Assembly: GCA_000720375.1 (NCBI GenBank)
Contig: JOAA01000051.1
Coordinates: forward strand, 1 to 46,765
Direction of reading: 5' to 3'
DNA: 46,765 nucleotides
DNA from: Rhodococcus rhodnii
Lineage (GTDB): Bacteria; Actinomycetota; Actinomycetes; Mycobacteriales; Pseudonocardiaceae
Shown: positions 41,390-46,765 of the stretch, in pieces
How the letters are laid out: the number at the start of each line of letters is the position of its first letter
Numbering within the stretch: the stretch's first letter is position 1
Notes under the pieces: generated by a model
What the model was told of the DNA's origin: nothing
Databases searched by the model: none
Seen by the model: the letters and a program-made list of their open reading frames with translations, nothing else
Program-made: the position numbers and the translations under genes

Positions 41390-41793
41390 GACAGATCCCT
41401 CGGCTTGGCCGACGGCGGTGTGAGCCGTTCGCGGGCGGTGGTCAACGCGACGCGAGCCTGGCTCAGTTCAGAGGCTTCGAGGTGGCCTTCGGCGGCGTGC
41501 ACGGCTTGTACGGCCGACGCGACCATGCACGTTTCACCGATCGCAGCGGTGTGCGCGAGCGCGCCGTGCAGGTTGTCGTTGACCCGACGCATCGCGCCGA
41601 GCATTTCGGACCGTTCCGCCTGCGACACCTTCTGCAGATCGTGCAGGGCGATGTCGACAGCGCGTCGCAATTGCAGACCTGGCGTCAGCGCTAGGGTCGG
41701 CCGGGGCAATTCGGCGCGTAACCGCCGATGCTCCGGCGAGGTTCTCGGCTTCACCGGACCGACTGGTACGACAGAAGAGCGCTGACGTGACAC
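41386..41793 (-). CDS. Hypothetical helical protein upstream of malQ
   Basis: 135 aa, not recognised. The first ~40 residues are Arg/Pro-rich and likely disordered. The rest is helical and Ala-rich (LQLRRAVDIALHDLQKVSQAERSEMLGAMRRVNDNLHGALAHTA in two stretches, then VHAAEGHLEASELSQARVALTTARERL), with no membrane segment. It starts at a GTG with GGGAG about 13 nt upstream and overlaps malQ as CTGA, so it is co-translated with the alpha-glucan enzymes. Confidence 0.7.
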   Translation of the reverse strand: MSRQRSSVVPVGPVKPRTSPEHRRLRAELPRPTLALTPGLQLRRAVDIALHDLQKVSQAERSEMLGAMRRVNDNLHGALAHTAAIGETCMVASAVQAVHAAEGHLEASELSQARVALTTARERLTPPSAKPRDLS

Positions 41794-41943
41794 CGTGAAC
41801 CACTCCCTTCCTACCGATCCCCGCCTGCGCAGATTACCCCTGTTTTCTTACAGCGGTACCCACCAACTGCGTCGTTCGCTGGAACGTGTGGACGAGGGTT
41901 AACGGTCCGTTTCCTCTGCGTATCGGTGCAAACGTCCGACCAT

Positions 41944-42807
41944 CTAGTCGTACTCAAGTAGATCGCCGAGCTCGTCGACCCGGGCGCGCACCTCGTCTGC
42001 GGTGAACGTCAGATCCTCGACGTGATCGCACTCCTCGACTTCTTGCCAGGTCACGGGGGTCGACACGGTCGGCTGCGGCCGGGCGCGCAGCGAGTACGGC
42101 GCGATCGTGGTCTTGGCGGGCCGGTTCTGGCTCCAGTCGATGAAGACCTTGCCGCCGCGCTGCGCCTTGGCCATCGTGGCGACAACCTGCCGCGGGTACT
42201 CGCGGGCCAGCCGTTCGGCGAGCTTGCGGGAATACGACCAAGTGTCGATCTCACCGGGCTCGACCGGCACATACAGCTGCATTCCTTTGGAGCCACTGGT
42301 CTTCGGCCATGCCTCGTAGCCACCCTCGGCCAGCTCCTCGCGCAGCCACAGCGCGACCTGACAGCACTCCACGACCGTCGCGGGCGGACCGGGATCGAGG
42401 TCGAACACGAGCAGGTCTGGATCGTTTCCGATCTTCCACTGTGGAATGTGCAGTTCCAGCGCGGCCAGGTTGGCCACCCACGCCAGCGTCGCCAGGTCCT
42501 CGATCACCACGAAGTCCAGGAACTCGTTGCCCTTGCTGCTGCCCGGCGTCGGCAGCCGCTCGGTGCGGACCCACTCCGGCGCGTGCCGTGCCACGTTCTT
42601 CTCGTAGAACGACTGGCCGTCGACGCCGTTGGGATAGCGGCGCAACGTCACCGGCCGGTCGGCCAGGTGCGGCAGCAGAACCGGTGCGATCCGCGCGTAG
42701 TAGTCGATCACCTGGCCCTTGGTGAACCCGGCTTCGGGATAGAGCACCTTCTCCATGTTGGTCAGCTTCAGCGTGCGGTCCTCGACCTTGACCAGCTGAT
42801 CACCCAT
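41944..42807 (-). CDS. LigD-type polymerase/primase domain protein
   Basis: A 287-aa archaeo-eukaryotic-primase-fold polymerase like the POL domain of LigD, which fills gaps with ribonucleotides in non-homologous end joining. The metal-binding DxD lies in LVFDLDPG (133-140), with TSGSKGMQLYVP at 170-181 and VFIDWSQNRPAKTTIAPYSLRARP near the end. TNMEKVLYPEAGFTKGQVIDYY is the typical start. It overlaps the ligase gene by 8 nt (ATGGGTGA), so the two are coupled. No Ku gene is in the window. Confidence 0.94.
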   Translation of the reverse strand: MGDQLVKVEDRTLKLTNMEKVLYPEAGFTKGQVIDYYARIAPVLLPHLADRPVTLRRYPNGVDGQSFYEKNVARHAPEWVRTERLPTPGSSKGNEFLDFVVIEDLATLAWVANLAALELHIPQWKIGNDPDLLVFDLDPGPPATVVECCQVALWLREELAEGGYEAWPKTSGSKGMQLYVPVEPGEIDTWSYSRKLAERLAREYPRQVVATMAKAQRGGKVFIDWSQNRPAKTTIAPYSLRARPQPTVSTPVTWQEVEECDHVEDLTFTADEVRARVDELGDLLEYD

Positions 42808-44233
42808 TGAGCTCCACCTCGCTAGGCGACTTGTCCGGCCGCAGGCCGCGCCAGACCGGCGCGCGCATCCGGCCGTCCGGCGTCCAGATCCGGAACACCA
42901 CTTCCCCGACCAGCTCGGGTTCGACCCACTTCGCTCCCCTCGCCCGTTCCGGCGGCAGCTTGCCGTTGAACGGAGACGTCTTGCGAGCCAATGGACGCAA
43001 CTGCTCGGTCAGCGACTCGAGATCGGTGTCGGAGAACCCCGTGCCGACCGAACCGACGAACCGCAGACCGCCCTCTTCGGGTATCCCGAGCAACAGCGCG
43101 CCAAGCACGCCTTCGCGGCGTCCTTCGCCTGGCCGCCAGCCGCCGATCACGACCTCCTGCGGCCGGACATCGGTGATCTTGATCCACGCCGGGGACCGTC
43201 CGGGGGTGTAGCGCGAGTCCAGCCGTTTGGCGATCACGCCTTCGAGGCCTTGTTCCCGACTGGCCGCGATCACCGCGTCACCGGCGCCGGGATACGACGG
43301 CGCGGTGTACCAATGGCTGCCCCGCAGGCCGAGTTTCTCCAACAGCGCACGGCGATCGGCGAACGGCAACTTCAGCAGTGACCGGCCTTCGAAGTGCAGC
43401 AGGTCGAACAGCAGCAGGCTGACCGGAACCTGGCCGGCGAGCCTGCGCGCCTGTGCGGCGTTGGCGACGTGCATCCGCTTCTGCAGCTCGGCGAAGCTCG
43501 GTTTGCCGCCCGCGAACGCGACGATCTCACCGTCCAACCAGGCCTGCGCACTGCCCAGTTCCTTGCCCAGCTCGGCGAGTTCCGGATAGGTGGCCGTGAC
43601 GTCATTGCCTGCCCGGCTGAAGATCTGCAGCCTGCCGCCTTCGACACGGACCAGTGCGCGCACGCCGTCCCACTTGAACTCGTACGCCCATTTGTCGTTC
43701 TGGGCGGCAGGCGGCATCGAGCCGACCGTGGCCAGCATCGGTTTCATCTCGTCGGGCAGCGGCTGCCAGTTCGGATCCTGCGCGGCGCCGCGCCTGCGCA
43801 CGATCCAGCCCTCGCTGCGCTTGAGGAACGTGAAGTGCCCGTCGACCCGTTCGCCGTGCAGGACGACGTCGACCTCGTAGTCCTCCCACTTGAGCGTTTC
43901 GTACGTGCCACGGTCCCAGATGGTCATCTTCCCGGCGCCGTACTCACCCTTCGGGATCACGCCTTCGAAGGTGGCGTATTCCATCGGATGGTCTTCGGTG
44001 TGCACCGCCAGCCGGACCGTCTTCGGATCGGTCGGCAGCCCCTTCGGCACCGCCCACGACACGAGCACGCCGCCGCGCTCCAGGCGGACGTCCCAGTGCA
44101 ACTGACGGGCGTGGTGTTCCTGGATGACGAAGGTGTCATCGTCCCCGTGGGGAAGGACGGCCGCGTCCGGGACGGGCTCAGGAGTGCGTGCGGCATCACG
44201 TTTGCGGCGATACTCACTCAGGTCACCCGGCAC
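42800..44233 (-). CDS. ATP-dependent DNA ligase with N-terminal 3'-phosphoesterase domain (LigD PE-LIG)
   Basis: A 477-aa two-domain repair enzyme. Residues ~30-150 are a LigD phosphoesterase with FVIQEHHARQLHWDVRLE and HTEDHPMEYATFEG, which supply its His/Asp metal ligands. The ligase domain has the adenylated Lys in YEFKWDGVRALV (KWDG at 187-190), then LDGEIVAF, VIAKRLDSRY and AWIKI. The start is GTG 44233 (VPGDLSEYRRKRDAA). TACGGT lies 6 nt upstream, so the mRNA may be leaderless. The order PE-LIG then POL differs from the single POL-PE-LIG protein of mycobacteria. Confidence 0.94.
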   Translation of the reverse strand: MPGDLSEYRRKRDAARTPEPVPDAAVLPHGDDDTFVIQEHHARQLHWDVRLERGGVLVSWAVPKGLPTDPKTVRLAVHTEDHPMEYATFEGVIPKGEYGAGKMTIWDRGTYETLKWEDYEVDVVLHGERVDGHFTFLKRSEGWIVRRRGAAQDPNWQPLPDEMKPMLATVGSMPPAAQNDKWAYEFKWDGVRALVRVEGGRLQIFSRAGNDVTATYPELAELGKELGSAQAWLDGEIVAFAGGKPSFAELQKRMHVANAAQARRLAGQVPVSLLLFDLLHFEGRSLLKLPFADRRALLEKLGLRGSHWYTAPSYPGAGDAVIAASREQGLEGVIAKRLDSRYTPGRSPAWIKITDVRPQEVVIGGWRPGEGRREGVLGALLLGIPEEGGLRFVGSVGTGFSDTDLESLTEQLRPLARKTSPFNGKLPPERARGAKWVEPELVGEVVFRIWTPDGRMRAPVWRGLRPDKSPSEVELNG

Positions 44234-44252
44234 AGCTCTACCGTATCGGTTA

Positions 44253-44446
44253 AGAGGCTCCGGCAATTGAGTCTTGGAATAGCGAGTCTGCCCCGGCCGG
44301 AGGCCGGAATCGGGCTACAGCGAGGTGGATGCATCGGTGTTCGGTGGGGCCGGGCCTGGACTGGAGGAGTCCCGGTCCGGTCCCACCGGGCAGCGAGGCG
44401 CCGCCTCGGCCCGATCTCGCCCATACGCTCAATTGCCGGAGCCTCT
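44253..44446. repeat. 194-bp element bounded by 19-bp perfect inverted repeats
   Basis: AGAGGCTCCGGCAATTGAG at 44253-44271 recurs exactly inverted at 44428-44446. The ~156-bp interior is GC-rich with further imperfect dyads (GGCCGGAGGCCGG) and no credible ORF. The right arm abuts the TAG stop of the neighbouring gene and the left arm lies 19 bp from the ligase start. No clear target-site duplication is seen. It could be a MITE-like insertion or a large cruciform/terminator structure. Confidence 0.7.
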
Positions 44447-44945
44447 ACGCTGCCAAACCCGCTCCCCTGAGCCAATCCGGGGCGTCCACGCCCTGTTCCT
44501 CGCACCACTCCAGCATTCCTATCGTCCACAGTAGAGCGTGCACGACCACTTCGAGGGTGGATTCAAGATCTATGTCACGCAACGCGAGCTCGAGCTGGAA
44601 CCGGGCGTCATCCGGATGGCCGTTCAGTTCGGCCAGCAACGCACGGATGGTCGCACGCAGTGGCGGCTCGAGGTGGTCGATCGCGACCGCCTGGTCGGTG
44701 TCGTCGCGGATGTCGACGGCGAAGAGCGTGTGCGGGGGCACCTCACCGGCCCGGAGGGTGACCATCTGAACGGCCGCGCAGATGAGCTCACCGACTATCT
44801 GGTGCGGACCGGGCCCGCCCTCGGCCTGTTCGGCCAGCAGCCGGTCGAGGGCGTCCACCAGGCCGGCCGTGTCGCCGTCCCGGGCCATCGCGACCAGTGC
44901 CCTGGCGCGAGCCCGAATCTGCACAAGCGGACACTCGTCGCTCAT
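44445..44945 (-). CDS. Hypothetical protein under a SigF-type promoter
   Basis: 166 aa, not recognised. It is helical and Ala/Leu-rich (LVAMARDGDTAGLVDALDRLLAEQ, TIRALLAELNGHPDDARFQLELALRD), acidic, with a C-terminal WCEEQGVDAPDWLRGAG and no membrane segment. ATG 44945 has GGAGG about 12 nt upstream. It is divergent from rsbW-sigF, and both directions carry SigF-type promoters, so it is probably a stress-regulon member. The stop codon lies at the edge of the inverted-repeat element. Confidence 0.78.
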   Translation of the reverse strand: MSDECPLVQIRARARALVAMARDGDTAGLVDALDRLLAEQAEGGPGPHQIVGELICAAVQMVTLRAGEVPPHTLFAVDIRDDTDQAVAIDHLEPPLRATIRALLAELNGHPDDARFQLELALRDIDLESTLEVVVHALLWTIGMLEWCEEQGVDAPDWLRGAGLAA

Positions 44946-45006
44946 CTCTCGTCCACCTCCCCAGGCGTGCGGTTCACCATGATGATCGGCGAAAGACCCG
45001 TGGTAG

Positions 45007-45032
45007 TTACCCAGGTCAACGGCATTTCAACC
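45007..45032 (-). promoter_or_regulatory. SigF-type promoter of the divergent hypothetical gene
   Basis: On minus, GGTTG (45032-45028), 15 nt, GGGTAA (45012-45007), close to the SigF consensus GGTTT-N15-GGGTA. It lies about 60 nt before the 44945 start codon. Confidence 0.6.
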
Positions 45033-45067
45033 ATTCGACTTCATGGCCGCTACCGACCGTTACATGC

Positions 45068-45092
45068 GTTTGACTCCCCCGGCCGCGGGTTA
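45068..45092 (+). promoter_or_regulatory. SigF-type promoter of rsbW-sigF
   Basis: GTTT (45068-45071), 15 nt, GGGTTA (45087-45092) fits the SigF pattern GTTT-N15-GGGTA and would give a ~35-nt leader to rsbW. It implies positive autoregulation of sigF, as known in mycobacteria and Streptomyces. Confidence 0.6.
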
Positions 45093-45133
45093 ACCAGGCA
45101 TGCAGTCGTCACACGATCAGAGGGGCGGTGATC

Positions 45134-45559
45134 ATGACCGCGGCCAACAAGTCCACCGTGGACAGTTCGGTTGACATGGGTGACATCGAGCTGAGAGTTC
45201 CCGCGGAGGCCAGGTACTTGCCGATCATCAGGTCGCTCGCGGCCACCATCGCGATGCGCGAGGACTTCGATCTCGACTTCGTCGCCGACCTGAAGCTGGC
45301 AGTAGACGAAGCGTGCTCGATGCTGGCGGGCGCGGCCTGGCCGGGAACGGAGTTGCGGTGCCGGTTCCGCGTAAGCGATGACACGATTGGCATGCAGGCC
45401 TCCGCATTGTCCACAGTGGATGCATTGCTGGACACGGCATCGTTCGGTTGGCGGGTACTGACGACACTCGCCGACACCGCCAGCACACGGGTCGAGCAGG
45501 TTCCCGGTGGGTACCGAGTGCTGATCGAGCTGGCCAAGCGCGGCAGAGGTGGGGCGTGA
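45134..45559 (+). CDS. rsbW: RsbW-like anti-sigma factor
   Basis: A 141-aa GHKL-type ATP-binding protein that would hold SigF inactive until displaced by an anti-anti-sigma factor. IELRVPAEARYLPIIRSLA starts the fold and DLKLAVDEACSML is the N-box equivalent. The usual ATP-lid G1 motif is weak: after it comes DALLDTASFGWRVLTTLAD. ATG 45134 is chosen, with AGAGGGGCGG upstream; GTG 45128 is possible. It is translationally coupled to sigF (GTGA overlap). Confidence 0.88.
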   Translation: MTAANKSTVDSSVDMGDIELRVPAEARYLPIIRSLAATIAMREDFDLDFVADLKLAVDEACSMLAGAAWPGTELRCRFRVSDDTIGMQASALSTVDALLDTASFGWRVLTTLADTASTRVEQVPGGYRVLIELAKRGRGGA

Positions 45560-46335
45560 CGACACGAGCGAGGACCAAGAACGGCTACGAGCACCTGACG
45601 CCGTTGTTCCACAAGCTCGCGGCCTTGACCGACGACGACCCGCGCCGAATTGAGCTGCGTGACGAACTGGTGACCGGCCACCTGCCGGTAGCCGAGCACA
45701 TCGCCAGGCGCTTCGCCCACCGAGGCGAATCAAGCGAAGACCTCGTCCAAGTCGCGACGGTCGGCCTGATCAACGCGGTCGACCGCTTCGATCCGACAAG
45801 GGGAACCGACTTCCTGTCATTCGCCGTGCCGACAGTGATGGGTGAGATCCGCAGGTATTTCCGAGACTCAAGCTGGTCGGTCCGAGTACCACGACGCCTG
45901 AAAGAACTGCACCTCTCGATCACCGCGGCCGGAAACGAGCTGTCGCAGCAACTAGGCCGCGCCCCAACCCCAAGCGAGATCGCCACCCGCCTGGGCCTGA
46001 GCAAAGACGAGATCTACGAAGGCCTTGAGGCGGGCAACGCGTACCACTCCGTGTCACTGGACGACATGCTGACGCAGGACTCGGAGAACACCTCACTCGG
46101 CGAGATGCTCGGCGAACCGGATTCGGCGCTTGAAGGCGTGGAGAACCACGAGTCGCTGCTGCCGTTGGTGCGCGACCTACCGGAACGGGAACGAACCATC
46201 CTGTTGTTGCGGTTCTTCGGAAACCTCACCCAAACCCAGATCGCGGAGAAGATCGGCATTTCCCAGATGCACGTATCACGCCTGCTGGCCCGGACGTTGC
46301 AGAAGCTGCGCGAGGGCATGCTCGAAGAGGAGTGA
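45556..46335 (+). CDS. sigF: SigF/SigB-type stress sigma factor
   Basis: A 259-aa group 3 sigma-70 factor. Region 2 is SSEDLVQVATVGLINAVDRFDPTRGTDFLSFAVPTVMGEIRRYFRD (read across 69-113), region 3 SWSVRVPRRLKELHLSI, and region 4 LPERERTILLLRFFGNLTQTQIAEKIGISQMHVSRLLARTL. The GTG at 45556 overlaps the rsbW stop by 4 nt. It likely drives the two SigF-type promoters just upstream and a wider stress or developmental regulon. Confidence 0.94.
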   Translation: MTTRARTKNGYEHLTPLFHKLAALTDDDPRRIELRDELVTGHLPVAEHIARRFAHRGESSEDLVQVATVGLINAVDRFDPTRGTDFLSFAVPTVMGEIRRYFRDSSWSVRVPRRLKELHLSITAAGNELSQQLGRAPTPSEIATRLGLSKDEIYEGLEAGNAYHSVSLDDMLTQDSENTSLGEMLGEPDSALEGVENHESLLPLVRDLPERERTILLLRFFGNLTQTQIAEKIGISQMHVSRLLARTLQKLREGMLEEE

Positions 46336-46426
46336 TGTCCTCAAAGGACAAGTGGCTCGGGTCAGGGTCGGGCTGGGGCCGGGGCCGAGGTTGGGCTGGG
46401 TAGGTAGGGCAAGGGAATTTCGCGGT

Positions 46427-46536
46427 GCCGCAAAGGTGGACACGCGGTGCCGGAACGGCTAACTCGGTGTGCTGCAATGGTGGACACGCGGTGCGGGAAC
46501 GGCTAACTCGGTGTGCCGCAAAGGTGGACACGCGGT
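46427..46536. repeat. 44-bp tandem repeat, 2.5 copies
   Basis: Units start at 46427, 46471 and 46515 with a period of exactly 44 bp and few mismatches. The core is GCNGCAANGGTGGACACGCGG followed by a GGAACGGCTAACTCGGTGT stretch; the third copy stops after ~22 bp. It lies in 430 bp of DNA after sigF (46336-46765) that has no convincing gene. A small hairpin TGTCCT-CAA-AGGACA (46336-46350) directly follows the sigF stop. Role unknown. Confidence 0.85.
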
Positions 46537-46613
46537 TGGGGGTAGCGGCCAAAGTGAAGGCATGGCTAACTTCCTGCCATACCAACGAGTTCATGCGCCC
46601 TCACCACAGCGGA

Positions 46614-46664
46614 GGCGCGCCCCAACCGAAGTGGAGGCGCGCCCCGTCCACTTAAAGGCGCGCC
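46614..46664. repeat. Three spaced GGCGCGCC palindromes with a hairpin
   Basis: GGCGCGCC occurs at 46614-46621, 46636-46643 and 46657-46664, spaced 21-22 bp, about two helical turns. AAGTGGA (46629-46635) and TCCACTT (46647-46653) form a 7-bp stem around the middle copy. Even spacing on one face of the helix suggests a protein array site or a structured RNA; neither is proven. Confidence 0.6.
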
Positions 46665-46720
46665 CGAAGCAGTAGTCGGCGCGATTTTGTGTGGAGTAGC
46701 GCCGCAAATAAGCTTGTCGG

Positions 46721-46744
46721 CGGGCAGGGCCGCAGGCCTGCCCG
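46721..46744. terminator. Terminator-like hairpin near the right edge
   Basis: CGGGCAGG (46721-46728) pairs with CCTGCCCG (46737-46744), followed by TGTTTCCCTGCTTTT. Outer words GCCGCAAATAAGC (46701) and GCTTTTGCGGC (46753) can extend the stem. It may terminate a plus-strand transcript or belong to a gene beyond the window. Confidence 0.5.
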
Positions 46745-46765
46745 TGTTTCCCTGCTTTTGCGGCT

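Noticed and set aside
41794..41943. SigF-type promoter before the malQ operon (GGGTAAT at about 41838 on minus)
   Set aside because: The -10-like GGGTAA is present but the sequence 15 nt upstream (GGTACC) is not a GTTT-type -35.
46425..46675. Short plus-strand ORFs over the terminal repeats
   Set aside because: They only translate the 44-bp repeat units (repeated GGHAV/TAN words) and lack ribosome sites.

Overview
The window is high-GC actinobacterial chromosome, most likely from the order Pseudonocardiales (Amycolatopsis/Kibdelosporangium/Lentzea-like). Pointers are the 16S rRNA 5' end, an XRE-DUF5753/DUF397 pair, SigE-, SigB- and SigF-type sigma factors, many GTG starts and 4-nt GTGA stop/start overlaps, and a GlgX-TreY-TreZ cluster. 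There is no integrase, transposase, phage module or CRISPR array. It reads as core chromosome with small accessory islands. All identifications come from reading the translated sequence; no database search was run.

Region 1 (1-11.9 kb, all on minus): a tightly packed block argC-argJ-argB-argD-argF-argR-argH, then a VOC protein, 3-methyladenine DNA glycosylase, a short P450, an NAD(P)-binding protein, tyrS with a terminator, and then the rRNA promoters and the 5' end of 16S rRNA. argG is missing between argR and argH. argC has a promoter whose start point falls on its ATG (probably leaderless), with an ARG-box-like sequence over the -10.

Region 2 (11.9-20.4 kb, mixed strands): a TIGR03086-type protein, a divergent SDR/LysR pair with LysR-type boxes, a class-C-type serine hydrolase followed by a decayed duplicate of itself, a nucleotidyl-cyclase-like protein divergent from the XRE/DUF397 pair, an amidohydrolase and an NAPE-PLD-like metallo-hydrolase. 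The region closes with an odd tRNA-like RNA that has acceptor, D and T arms but no normal anticodon arm, and with a strong bidirectional terminator.

Region 3 (20.4-25.5 kb, stress genes): Hsp20 and a divergent HTH protein sharing overlapping promoters, a SigE-family sigma factor with its membrane partner, a J-domain/membrane/NERD-nuclease fusion, and a SigB-like group 2 sigma factor with an ECF-type promoter.

Region 4 (25.5-33.4 kb, accessory): a giant HTH-NACHT-HEAT STAND ATPase (about 1,742 aa), divergent from a second nucleotidyl-cyclase-like protein. This is the best candidate for an undescribed signalling or defence system. Next to it is an ABC ATPase-permease-XRE operon with a palindromic operator over its promoter.

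Region 5 (33.4-46.8 kb): an alpha-glucan/trehalose operon on minus (hypothetical-malQ-glgX-treY-treZ), in which malQ probably begins at a CTG codon. It is followed by a split LigD (phosphoesterase-ligase and polymerase as separate genes), a 194-bp element bounded by 19-bp inverted repeats, and an rsbW-sigF stress module. The module and a divergent hypothetical gene both have SigF-type promoters. The window ends in non-coding DNA with 44-bp tandem repeats and hairpins.
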